DNA of 64,000 bases from positions 1,232,780 to 1,296,779 of the forward strand of contig CM001167.1 of NCBI GenBank assembly GCA_000212915.1, given 5' to 3'. How positions within the stretch are numbered: the first letter of the stretch is position 1; each line of letters begins with the position of its first letter. This DNA is from Bacteroides coprosuis DSM 18011 (lineage in GTDB: Bacteria; Bacteroidota; Bacteroidia; Bacteroidales; Bacteroidaceae). This document shows positions 9,267 through 17,050 of the stretch, in pieces. The notes beneath the pieces are model-generated. The model made no database searches, had not been told where the DNA came from, and saw only the letters and a list, made by a program, of their open reading frames with translations. The position numbers and the translations under genes are program-made.

Positions 9267-10187
9267 TTATATTAATTTAAAAATTTGATCTACTTTTTCT
9301 TCTGTTGGAAGCTCTGCATCTATCCAATGTATATTAAATCCTTTTCTTTCCATACCTCTAAACCATGTCATTTGTCTTTTTGCAAACTGATGGATAGCTA
9401 TTTCGAGTTGATTAAACATTTCGTTGTAGTTTAATTCTCCAAGTACATAGAGAGTAAGGAATTTGTATTCTAGTCCATAGTAAATTAAATCTTCAGGTTT
9501 TACACCTTGGTCTATTAACTTTTTTACTTCATCAACCATACCTTCATCAAGTCTTTGTTTTAATCTGCTTGATATTTTAGCTCTTCTTGCTTCTCTAGCT
9601 ATATCAACACCTATGATGAGGCTGTTAAGTGTAGGGAAGGAGCGTGCTTCTTTAGGTTGGGTACTATAGTATTCTTCAATTTCTATAGCTCTAATGGCAC
9701 GTTTGCAAGTATCTATATCAGTAGTATTATGAAGTTCTTTATATCCTTTTAAAATATCTGTTAGTTCTTTTAAATTCTTATTACTTAACTGATCACGAAG
9801 AGTTTTGTTCTCAGGGACAGGAAGAAGTTTATATCCTTTTAATACAGACTCTAAGTATAGACCAGTACCACCACACAAAACAACATTTTTGTTTTTCGCT
9901 TTTATTTCCTGATAAGCTTTTATAAAGTCTTGTTGATATTCAAACACATTGTATTTATATCCAGGATCAGCAATATCTATTAGATGATAAGGTATTTCTT
10001 GTCCATCAATTGTATATTCCTCTAAATCCTTTCCAGTACCCAGATCCATACCTCTGTATATTTGTCGTGAATCGGCACTTATTATTTCACCATCCAAGGC
10101 TTTGGCTACTGCTACTCCAAGAGTTGTCTTCCCTGAAGCAGTGGGACCTAAGATAGTAATAAAATCATATTTATTATCCTTATTCAT
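9267..10187 (-). CDS. miaA: tRNA dimethylallyltransferase
   Basis: Transfers a dimethylallyl group to A37 of tRNAs that read UNN codons. 306 residues, standard length. P-loop GPTASGKT at 14-21, then the SADSRQIYRGMDLGTGK substrate motif, DIADPG, GGTGLYLESVL, and the C-terminal RQMTWFRGM region. It follows the XRE regulator gene with only a 6-base gap, so it must be read from the DUF2975/XRE promoter unless a cryptic internal promoter exists. Confidence 0.97.
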   Translation of the reverse strand: MNKDNKYDFITILGPTASGKTTLGVAVAKALDGEIISADSRQIYRGMDLGTGKDLEEYTIDGQEIPYHLIDIADPGYKYNVFEYQQDFIKAYQEIKAKNKNVVLCGGTGLYLESVLKGYKLLPVPENKTLRDQLSNKNLKELTDILKGYKELHNTTDIDTCKRAIRAIEIEEYYSTQPKEARSFPTLNSLIIGVDIAREARRAKISSRLKQRLDEGMVDEVKKLIDQGVKPEDLIYYGLEYKFLTLYVLGELNYNEMFNQLEIAIHQFAKRQMTWFRGMERKGFNIHWIDAELPTEEKVDQIFKLI

Positions 10188-10193
10188 AAATAG

Positions 10194-10424
10194 TTATAAT
10201 ATTTTTGTAGAATCTTTTTCTTCAAATTCGTAGGCTAATATGTCTCCAGGTTGGCAATCCAGAGCCTTACAAATAGCCTCTAAAGTAGTAAAGCGTATTG
10301 CCTTAGCCTTACCTGTCTTTAGAACAGATAAGTTTGCTGGCGTAATATCAATCATCTCTGCTAGTTCGTTTGATGATATTTTACGTTTAGCCATTACTAC
10401 ATCTAAATTAACAATTATCGCCAT
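10194..10424 (-). CDS. Small XRE-family transcriptional regulator (YozG-like)
   Basis: 76 residues, almost entirely one Cro/CI-type helix-turn-helix (about 10-65): MAKRKISSNELAEMIDITPANLSVLKTGKAKAI then FTTLEAICKALDCQPGDILAYE. This subtype is regularly paired with a DUF2975 membrane protein, found here 18 bases upstream. It probably binds its own promoter: a 17-bp palindrome TTATCGAATAACGATAA lies at the promoter of the pair. The small size and the membrane partner suggest membrane-controlled repression. Confidence 0.9.
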   Translation of the reverse strand: MAIIVNLDVVMAKRKISSNELAEMIDITPANLSVLKTGKAKAIRFTTLEAICKALDCQPGDILAYEFEEKDSTKIL

Positions 10425-10442
10425 TATAAAGTCTCTGTTTTA

Positions 10443-11081
10443 TTATATTGTTAGTTCTTGCTCTTCCTTCATCTCTATCCCTATCGCAAGGATTTGTCGG
10501 ACGAGCAATGCCGACAATCCTGCAATAGGTTGAATATAAGAAATTGATGATGATCCAAAGAGAATGTCATAGTCTTCAAAAGAAAAAAGACTAGTGACTG
10601 TATTATAGCTGATATAGTTAAATACTATTTCAAAGAGAAAAGTCGCTAATAAGCTAAAACCTAATATCCTTAGGTATTTCAAGTTTGTTTTTTCAAAAAG
10701 CTTGCCTTTGTTTACTGCATAAATAAACTTGAAAAAATAGATAATACTAACTATATATAAACCAAGTATGAGCAATATGCTAACAAACTGTAGTATTTCG
10801 TTTTTTATAGGGATTTTTTCAATATGTGTTTTAAAGCAATGAGGTTCTAGTTGATAGATTACAGAATCTTTCATGTTGACAAGAGGAAAGGTGGAGAGAG
10901 TTTCTTCACTCTCTTTTTTAGGAGTTATAGACAGATAAACATCATAGGAAGATGTATCATCCTTTTCTACATTATTCCAGCCTTCTATAAAATTGTAAAG
11001 GCTTAAAGCAAAGCCACCAATCAAAAAGATGTTTAGGGCTATAAAGATTATAAATCCTGTTGTTCTGAATTTTCTATTCAT
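10443..11081 (-). CDS. DUF2975 family membrane protein
   Basis: 212 residues with four hydrophobic segments (about 8-30, 95-120, 135-160 and 175-200). A soluble loop of about 60 residues follows the first segment. The pattern and the neighbouring YozG-type regulator match DUF2975. It may sense membrane or growth state and control the regulator; this is inference. First gene of the run DUF2975-XRE-miaA-kdsA-M16. Confidence 0.85.
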   Translation of the reverse strand: MNRKFRTTGFIIFIALNIFLIGGFALSLYNFIEGWNNVEKDDTSSYDVYLSITPKKESEETLSTFPLVNMKDSVIYQLEPHCFKTHIEKIPIKNEILQFVSILLILGLYIVSIIYFFKFIYAVNKGKLFEKTNLKYLRILGFSLLATFLFEIVFNYISYNTVTSLFSFEDYDILFGSSSISYIQPIAGLSALLVRQILAIGIEMKEEQELTI

Positions 11082-11119
11082 TGTATCTCATTACTTATTT
11101 ATTGTAATAGATGAATTAA

Positions 11120-11136
11120 TTATCGAATAACGATAA
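11120..11136. promoter_or_regulatory. Operator-like palindrome at the DUF2975/XRE promoter
   Basis: TTATCG-AATAA-CGATAA: perfect 6-bp arms around 5 bases, placed at the predicted transcription start, 2 bases from the -7 element. This is a good candidate site for the XRE regulator at 10194-10424. Confidence 0.65.
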
Positions 11137-11138
11137 AG

Positions 11139-11169
11139 CAAAGGTATGCTTATATTTGGATAAAGCAAA
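11139..11169 (-). promoter_or_regulatory. Promoter of the DUF2975/XRE-miaA-kdsA-M16 run
   Basis: Minus strand: TTTG (complement of 11166-11169), a 19-bp spacer, then TACCTTTG (complement of 11139-11146). Exact match to the Bacteroides consensus. Confidence 0.8.
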
Positions 11170-11196
11170 CGAAAAGCTTAATAAATAGCATAAAAA

Positions 11197-11222
11197 ATAC
11201 CGACTAGTTATCTAGCCGGTAT
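11197..11222 (-). terminator. Intrinsic terminator after clpB
   Basis: 11-bp stem with one mismatch (11197-11207 with 11212-11222), loop of 4, followed by a T-run in the minus direction. It lies 27 bases past the clpB stop and separates clpB from the next promoter. Confidence 0.8.
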
Positions 11223-11249
11223 CTCTATGTGTTTTTTGTCACCTATGAC

Positions 11250-13841
11250 TTAGTTTTTGAATACTAAATGATCATTTTCCTGATCAATGATGATGGGTTT
11301 AGCTTGATCTATTTCTTGTGCTAATATTTTTTTAGATAAATCGTTTAATAAATATCTCTGGATAGCTCTTTTTGCAGGACGAGCTCCAAATTCAGGATTA
11401 TATCCTTTTTCTGCCAAGAAACCTATCGCATTATCTGTTAACTGTAAATTCATACCATTCTCTGCTACCATTTTTTGTACTTGCTTTATTTGAAGCATAA
11501 CAATCTGTTTAATCTGATTTTCATTGAGTGGTAGGAACATAATAGTCTCGTCAATACGATTTAAAAATTCAGGACGAATGGTTTTCTTCAACATATCCAT
11601 CACTCCTTGTTTTGTTTCTTCAATCAAAGCTTCTTTATCAGAAACCTCATTGATTCTAGACATTTGTTCTTGTATATAACCACTACCCATGTTGGATGTC
11701 ATGATAATAATGGTGTTCTTAAAGTTTACCAATCTACCTTTATTATCTGTTAATCTTCCATCATCCAATACTTGTAGTAAAATATTGAAGACATCGGGAT
11801 GTGCTTTTTCTATTTCATCAAATAAAACTACTGAATAGGGTTTACGTCTAATAGCTTCAGTAAGCTGTCCGCCTTCTTCATATCCTACATATCCAGGAGG
11901 CGCTCCAACTAGTCTTGATACACTATGTTTCTCTTGATATTCACTCATGTCAATACGAGTCATCATGGTTTCATCATCAAATAAAAACTCAGCTAGAGCT
12001 TTAGCCAACTCTGTTTTACCTACCCCTGTTGTACCCAAGAATATAAATGATCCTATAGGTCTGCGTGGATCTTGCAACCCTGCTCTACTTCTACGTACGG
12101 CATCTGATACAGCTTCAATAGCTTCGTCTTGACCCACAACACGCTTGTGTAACTCTTCTTCCAAGTGGAGTAGCTTTTCTTTTTCGCTCTGTAACATTTT
12201 GTTTACAGGGATTCCTGTCCATCGAGATACGATATCTGCAATATCTTCTGCCTCTACTTCTTCACGAATCAAAGCATTACCTTTTTGTATCTTATGTAAG
12301 TTGTCTTGGGTCTCTTCTATCTCTTTGTTGAGCTGTTGAATTTTACCATATCTAATTTCAGCCACTTTTCCATAGTCACCTTCACGCTCAGCCTTGTCGG
12401 CTTCGTATTTTAAGTGTTCTATTTCAGATTTATTGTGCTGTATCTTGTTTACAAGACCTCTTTCATGTTCCCATTTGGCTTTGTAAGAACTTTCTTGTTC
12501 TTTTAGCTCGGCGATTTCTTTAGTGAGCTGTTCTAGTTTTTTAGTATCATTTTCTCTCTTGATAGCTGCTTTTTCAATTTCAAGTTGCATTAATTTACGA
12601 GAAATCTCATCTAGCTCTTCCGGTAAAGAGTTAATTTCCATACGAAGCTTTGCGGCAGCTTCATCCATTAAGTCAATGGCTTTATCGGGTAAAAAACGAT
12701 CTGTAATGTATCGGTTACTCAATTCTACGGCAGCAATAATAGCATCATCTTTAATACGAACGTGGTGATGGTTTTCATATCTTTCTTTTAATCCACGAAG
12801 AATAGAGATAGAGCTATCAATATCGGGCTCATCTACTTGTACTATTTGGAAACGACGTTCAAGAGCTTTGTCTTTTTCAAAATACTTTTGATATTCATCA
12901 AGAGTAGTTGCACCAATACTTCTCAATTCTCCTCTTGCCAAGGCTGGTTTTAAAATATTAGCCGCATCCATAGCACCATCACTCTTACCAGCACCTACTA
13001 GCGTGTGAATCTCATCAATAAAGAGGATGATATTACCCTCAGACTTTTTAACTTCGTTGACAACAGATTTTAGTCTTTCTTCAAACTCGCCTTTGTATTT
13101 AGCACCTGCAATTAAGGCTCCCATATCAAGTGAGAAAAGTTGCTTGTCTTTTAAGTTGTCGGGTACATCACCCCTTAAAATACGATTGGCTAACCCTTCC
13201 ACAATAGCTGTTTTACCAGTACCAGGTTCACCTATTAATATAGGATTATTTTTTGTTCTTCTACTTAAAATCTGAAGTACACGGCGTATCTCTTCATCAC
13301 GACCGATAACAGGGTCTAATTTACCATCTCTTGCTGCATCAATTAGGTTAATAGCATATTTATCAAGAGACAGATAGTTGTCATCGCCAGATTGTGAAGT
13401 TACTTTCGAGCCTTTTCTAAGTTCTGTAATGGCTGATCGCACTTTATCTTCTACTACACCTGCGTCTTTTAATAGAGTAGATGCACTACTTTTTACTTTT
13501 AAAATAGCTAGAAAAAGTTGTTCTATCGAAGCAAACTCATCACCCATCTCTTTGGCTAAGTCCACTGCTTTTATGAGTACCTCGTTAGCTTCATTGCTAA
13601 GGGTTGGGTTGCCACCAGTAACCTTAGGTAAACTTTTGACTTTAGATTCAGTTTGCTGAATTACAAAGTCCTTGTTAACTCCTAGTTTTTGTAGGATGAA
13701 GTTAACAACATCTTCCCCCACATTCATTACACCAAGTAGGAGGTGAAGAGGCTCAATAATCTGTTGGTTGTTCTGTTGAACCAACTGTACAGTTTCTTGA
13801 ATAGCCTCTTGTGATTTAATTGTATAACTGTTTAAATTCAT
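11250..13841 (-). CDS. clpB: ATP-dependent disaggregase chaperone ClpB
   Basis: Hexameric AAA+ chaperone that pulls apart protein aggregates together with DnaK. 863 residues, typical. Double Clp-N domain (about 1-145), first ATPase with Walker A GEPGTGKT at 204-211, a long coiled-coil middle domain (about 410-530, rich in E/K), second ATPase with GTTGVGKT and the C-terminal D2-small domain. No ClpP-binding loop is seen, as expected for ClpB. It has its own terminator and a 255-bp divergent upstream region. Heat-shock control is likely, but I see no CIRCE element. Confidence 0.97.
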   Translation of the reverse strand: MNLNSYTIKSQEAIQETVQLVQQNNQQIIEPLHLLLGVMNVGEDVVNFILQKLGVNKDFVIQQTESKVKSLPKVTGGNPTLSNEANEVLIKAVDLAKEMGDEFASIEQLFLAILKVKSSASTLLKDAGVVEDKVRSAITELRKGSKVTSQSGDDNYLSLDKYAINLIDAARDGKLDPVIGRDEEIRRVLQILSRRTKNNPILIGEPGTGKTAIVEGLANRILRGDVPDNLKDKQLFSLDMGALIAGAKYKGEFEERLKSVVNEVKKSEGNIILFIDEIHTLVGAGKSDGAMDAANILKPALARGELRSIGATTLDEYQKYFEKDKALERRFQIVQVDEPDIDSSISILRGLKERYENHHHVRIKDDAIIAAVELSNRYITDRFLPDKAIDLMDEAAAKLRMEINSLPEELDEISRKLMQLEIEKAAIKRENDTKKLEQLTKEIAELKEQESSYKAKWEHERGLVNKIQHNKSEIEHLKYEADKAEREGDYGKVAEIRYGKIQQLNKEIEETQDNLHKIQKGNALIREEVEAEDIADIVSRWTGIPVNKMLQSEKEKLLHLEEELHKRVVGQDEAIEAVSDAVRRSRAGLQDPRRPIGSFIFLGTTGVGKTELAKALAEFLFDDETMMTRIDMSEYQEKHSVSRLVGAPPGYVGYEEGGQLTEAIRRKPYSVVLFDEIEKAHPDVFNILLQVLDDGRLTDNKGRLVNFKNTIIIMTSNMGSGYIQEQMSRINEVSDKEALIEETKQGVMDMLKKTIRPEFLNRIDETIMFLPLNENQIKQIVMLQIKQVQKMVAENGMNLQLTDNAIGFLAEKGYNPEFGARPAKRAIQRYLLNDLSKKILAQEIDQAKPIIIDQENDHLVFKN

Positions 13842-14058
13842 ATATTATCTTTTATTTTTTTCTAAATTAAATTCATATATAAAGTTGCAAATCCATTGCC
13901 ATGAATGATTATGTGTATATAACTGACTATTTTACAGTGTAATAGCAAAATTAAGCGACAAAAAGTCTTAAAAGGTTTGTTTTTATGACAATATTTACAT
14001 GTAAGAGGGCTATTGTTAATAAAAGATAGAGTAGAATGGGAGGTTAATAGCTTTGTTG

Positions 14059-14066
14059 TATCTTTG
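14059..14066 (+). promoter_or_regulatory. -7 element for the 14097 gene
   Basis: TATCTTTG fits TAnnTTTG; the leader to the ATG at 14097 would be about 25 nt. No clear -33 element. Confidence 0.55.
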
Positions 14067-14096
14067 GTCGACGTATAAATAATGAAAGAATAAAGA

Positions 14097-14681
14097 ATGG
14101 AAAAAGATATAAAATTTGAAGAAACTGTTTTTTTAGTAGATACGGCTTATTTAAACTTTATGCTAGTAAACTTTAAGGGCTTTTTGGAAAATCAAGTAAA
14201 AAGAGAGTTGCCCAAAATTCAGGTAGCAGATTTATTGGCCTATTTAGCTTTAGATGCTCATATAGAAGAAGGTGAGAAAAACATTCAAGTAGTCCTTATC
14301 TCTGATGACCAAACTAAAAAACTAGAAAACGCCGAACCTTCCGATTTAAAAAAAGAACTTGATGGTGTGGCTTTTGATAGTTCATTGGGAGAGTTTCTTT
14401 TCTCTTCAGTAACTACCGAGGGGCTTGTTTCCCGTGAAGAATTGTATCTTGATATTTTAGATATTGCTCTAACATCGAAAGCAGTTAAAAATTTAATCCT
14501 TCTCTCTTTTGATGATGAATATGGAGATAAAGTATTAAATAAGATTGATAATAAAGATATTGAAAAGAGTATTACTCAGTTTAGAGTGCGAGAACCTGAA
14601 AAAGAAGTATCATTTAAATGGGATATGTTGGTTTACCCTATGATGATGGCTTTTGGTATTGATTCAGATGAAATTCAATAA
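14097..14681 (+). CDS. Conserved Bacteroidales protein of unknown function
   Basis: 194 residues, acidic, no signal peptide or membrane segment, so cytoplasmic. It opens MEKDIKFEETVFLVDTAYLN and has a hydrophobic strand VVLISDD followed later by LILLSFDDEYGDKV. The VFLVDTAYLN and LLSFDD strands hint at a Rossmann-like or PIN-like alpha/beta fold, but catalytic acids cannot be assigned. It resembles hypothetical proteins annotated in many Bacteroides genomes (possibly DUF6621). It lies 5 bases before a LysR regulator and probably shares its transcript. Confidence 0.75.
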   Translation: MEKDIKFEETVFLVDTAYLNFMLVNFKGFLENQVKRELPKIQVADLLAYLALDAHIEEGEKNIQVVLISDDQTKKLENAEPSDLKKELDGVAFDSSLGEFLFSSVTTEGLVSREELYLDILDIALTSKAVKNLILLSFDDEYGDKVLNKIDNKDIEKSITQFRVREPEKEVSFKWDMLVYPMMMAFGIDSDEIQ

Positions 14682-14686
14682 TTAAT

Positions 14687-15583
14687 ATGACAGACTTCAG
14701 GTTAAAAGTTTTTTTATCGGTAGCCAATCATCTTAGTTTTACAAAAGCTTCACAAGAACTGTTTATCAGTCAGCCCGCTATATCCAAGCATATTCAAGAG
14801 TTAGAGAGTGATTTTGAAACTCGTTTATTTGAAAGAAGAGGAAATAGTATTGCTTTAACAGCCTCTGGTGAACTTTTAATAAAGCATGCTGAGGAGCTTA
14901 TGGAGCAATATCAGCATCTTGAATATGCGATGCACTTGCTTCATGGTGACTACGTTGGTGAGCTTAAACTAGGGGCAAGTACCACTATTGCACAATACGT
15001 GTTGCCTCCTATTTTAGCCCGATTTATAGAGCTTCATCCTAAAGTGAAACTGTCTTTAATCTCAGGAAATACCAGAGAGATAGAAGAGGCTGTTGAAACT
15101 CACCGTATTGATTTAGGTCTAATAGAGGGAATATATCGAAGAACGAATTTAAAATATACCCCCTTTTTAGAAGATCAGCTAATTACTATTGCCCGCAAAG
15201 AATCTGCATTGAATATTCCCAATTCAATATCTATAAATGATTTAAATCAGTATCCTTTAATATTGAGAGAACAAGGCTCTGGCACACTAGATGTTATTCA
15301 ACGAGCTTTTACTGAAAAGGGAATTAAACTCAAAAATTTAAAAGTACCCCTGTATTTGGGGAGTACAGAGAGTATTAAGCTTTTTATTCAACACTCTGAT
15401 GCACTCGGTATTGTTTCAACAAGAGCTGTAAAGTCTGATATCACAGTAGGGCGATTTAGAGAAATTGAAATCCAAGATATTGAGATGAATAGAGAGTTTA
15501 GCTTTGTATCCCTTCAAGGAGAAATAGTGGGGTTACCTGCTGTATTTATAAGCTTTGCTTCTCAGTATAAGAAAAAGTTATAG
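14687..15583 (+). CDS. LysR-family transcriptional regulator
   Basis: 298 residues. N-terminal winged helix-turn-helix (about 1-60) with the family signature LSFTKASQELFISQPAISKHIQELE, then an effector-binding domain typical of CysB/CbbR-like members (GELKLGASTTIAQYVLPPIL, LGLIEGIY). The next gene on the same strand is a YeiH-type exporter. In enterobacteria the LysR protein YeiE is the neighbour and activator of yeiH, so the same pairing is likely here. The ATG lies 5 bases after the preceding stop. Confidence 0.93.
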   Translation: MTDFRLKVFLSVANHLSFTKASQELFISQPAISKHIQELESDFETRLFERRGNSIALTASGELLIKHAEELMEQYQHLEYAMHLLHGDYVGELKLGASTTIAQYVLPPILARFIELHPKVKLSLISGNTREIEEAVETHRIDLGLIEGIYRRTNLKYTPFLEDQLITIARKESALNIPNSISINDLNQYPLILREQGSGTLDVIQRAFTEKGIKLKNLKVPLYLGSTESIKLFIQHSDALGIVSTRAVKSDITVGRFREIEIQDIEMNREFSFVSLQGEIVGLPAVFISFASQYKKKL

Positions 15584-15600
15584 CCTATAATAAAACAGTA

Positions 15601-15632
15601 TTGGACTGGTATTGATTCTTAATTTATCTTTG
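15601..15632 (+). promoter_or_regulatory. Promoter of the YeiH-type exporter
   Basis: TTGG (15601-15604), 20-bp spacer, TATCTTTG (15625-15632). It lies inside the longest possible frame (ATG 15612), so translation should begin at the later ATG 15651. Confidence 0.7.
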
Positions 15633-15650
15633 CACCAAAATAATTCAAAA

Positions 15651-16640
15651 ATGGCAAATTCAAATCAATCACTCAGTAAGTATAGTGGTCGTATCTATCA
15701 AGTAATATTAGGTACGCTATTGGTCTTTATTTTATTAGGTTTTATTCCAGGTTTAGAGTATTTATCTTCATGGCTTACTCCTCCAGTAGCTTTATTTATA
15801 GGTTTGGCTTATGCACTTCTCTTTGGTCAACCTTATGCAAAGTTTAATTCTAAAGTTTCAAAAAAACTTCTTCACTATTCTATCATAGGATTAGGATTTG
15901 GTATGAATCTTCATGAATCTATAGCCTCTGGCAAGGATGGTATGATGTTTACTATTGTATCAGTGGCTGGAACATTGATCATTGGTATGTTGATTGGTTA
16001 TCGTTTTTTGAAAATTGATAAGAATACCTCTTATTTAATCAGCTCAGGAACTGCTATATGTGGTGGTAGTGCTATTGCAGCAGTAGGTGGAGTAATTGAT
16101 GCAAAAGATGAACAGATGTCTGTTTCATTAGGGACAGTATTTATTCTTAATGCTGTTGCTTTGTTTGCCTTCCCTGTGATAGGACATTACTTAGGCTTAG
16201 ACCAACATCAGTTTGGAACATGGGCTGCTATCGCTATTCACGATACAAGTTCTGTAGTAGGTGCTGGAGAAGCTTATGGAGAAGAAGCCCTAAAAATTGC
16301 AACTACAATTAAACTAACTCGTGCCCTATGGATAGTGCCTGTAGCAATAATCACAAGTTTTATCTTTAAGAGTAAAGGTAAAAAAGTATCAGTACCTATG
16401 TTTATTGTGCTTTTCGTTGTTGCAATGCTTATCAATACTTATTTCTTAGGAGATTTTCCTCAGATAGGTAGCACACTAAATGTAATTGCACGTAAGGCAT
16501 TAACCATTACTCTATTCTTTATTGGAGCTTCACTCTCTCGTCAAGTTTTACGTAATGTGGGTTTACGTCCTATGATTCAAGGTATCTCTTTATGGATTTT
16601 TATCAGTGTGATATCTTTGGTTTATATCTTGATGTTTTAA
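15651..16640 (+). CDS. YeiH/UPF0324-type putative sulfate/sulfite exporter
   Basis: 329 residues from the ATG at 15651 (MANSNQSLSKYSG). An in-frame ATG at 15612 would add 13 residues, but it precedes the -7 element. About ten membrane segments; conserved GTAICGGSAIAA and AAIAIHDTSSVVGAG motifs match the PSE (YeiH) family. These proteins are linked to export of sulfur oxyanions or organosulfonate products, although the substrate is rarely proven. Its neighbour is a LysR regulator of the kind that controls yeiH in other bacteria. A terminator follows. Confidence 0.88.
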   Translation: MANSNQSLSKYSGRIYQVILGTLLVFILLGFIPGLEYLSSWLTPPVALFIGLAYALLFGQPYAKFNSKVSKKLLHYSIIGLGFGMNLHESIASGKDGMMFTIVSVAGTLIIGMLIGYRFLKIDKNTSYLISSGTAICGGSAIAAVGGVIDAKDEQMSVSLGTVFILNAVALFAFPVIGHYLGLDQHQFGTWAAIAIHDTSSVVGAGEAYGEEALKIATTIKLTRALWIVPVAIITSFIFKSKGKKVSVPMFIVLFVVAMLINTYFLGDFPQIGSTLNVIARKALTITLFFIGASLSRQVLRNVGLRPMIQGISLWIFISVISLVYILMF

Positions 16641-16680
16641 TTGAAACTAAAATAGATATTTGAAAATTTAAATAAGTAGG

Positions 16681-16716
16681 GGATCTGTCTGATAAAATAT
16701 TAGATAGATCCTTTTT
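16681..16716 (+). terminator. Intrinsic terminator after the YeiH-type gene
   Basis: 10-bp stem GGATCTGTCT (16681-16690) with AGATAGATCC (16702-16711), one G-U pair, then TTTTTT. Confidence 0.85.
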
Positions 16717-16815
16717 TATGCGATTTAATTCGGGTGTGAGTATGGCATTAATACTTTTATATTTCAATGTGAATTATGATTAAAAGCTCGTTTTGGCTAA
16801 GTCATATTCTTATCA

Positions 16816-16870
16816 TGACACCGACATGATGATACGATGACACCGACATGTGATCATCATATCGGTGTCA
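16816..16870 (-). repeat. 55-bp tripartite intergenic repeat, copy 2
   Basis: Units TGACACCGACAT at 16816-16827 and 16838-16849, ATATCGGTGTCA at 16859-16870, with starts 22 and 21 bases apart. This is the reverse orientation of copy 1, and over the element the two differ at only a few positions, including a shared TCGTATCATC spacer. It lies between convergent genes. Confidence 0.9.
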
Positions 16871-16964
16871 AAGTGTTATACCCGTATAGATAGATTTCTT
16901 GTTAACCAGCTATTTAGACCTTATATCACACTATTAATGTTTGCTAGATTAGAATCAAAACGAA

Positions 16965-16994
16965 AGAGCTGAATTCACTAGTGGAAACAGCCCT
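16965..16994 (-). terminator. Probable terminator after the antiporter gene
   Basis: Minus strand AGGGCTG...CAGCTCT, a 7-bp stem with one G-U pair, followed by TTTCGTTTT. Weaker than the other terminators. Confidence 0.55.
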
Positions 16995-17050
16995 TTTTAA
17001 ATCGAAATAATCTTTTGCCAGACAGCAAGTATTTACATCATAAGTCTTCT

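Larger units (their letters stand above)
16641..17050. other. Convergent intergenic region, 410 bp
   Basis: Contains the exporter terminator (16681-16716), the second 55-bp tripartite repeat (16816-16870) and the antiporter terminator (16965-16994). No gene seen. Confidence 0.8.
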
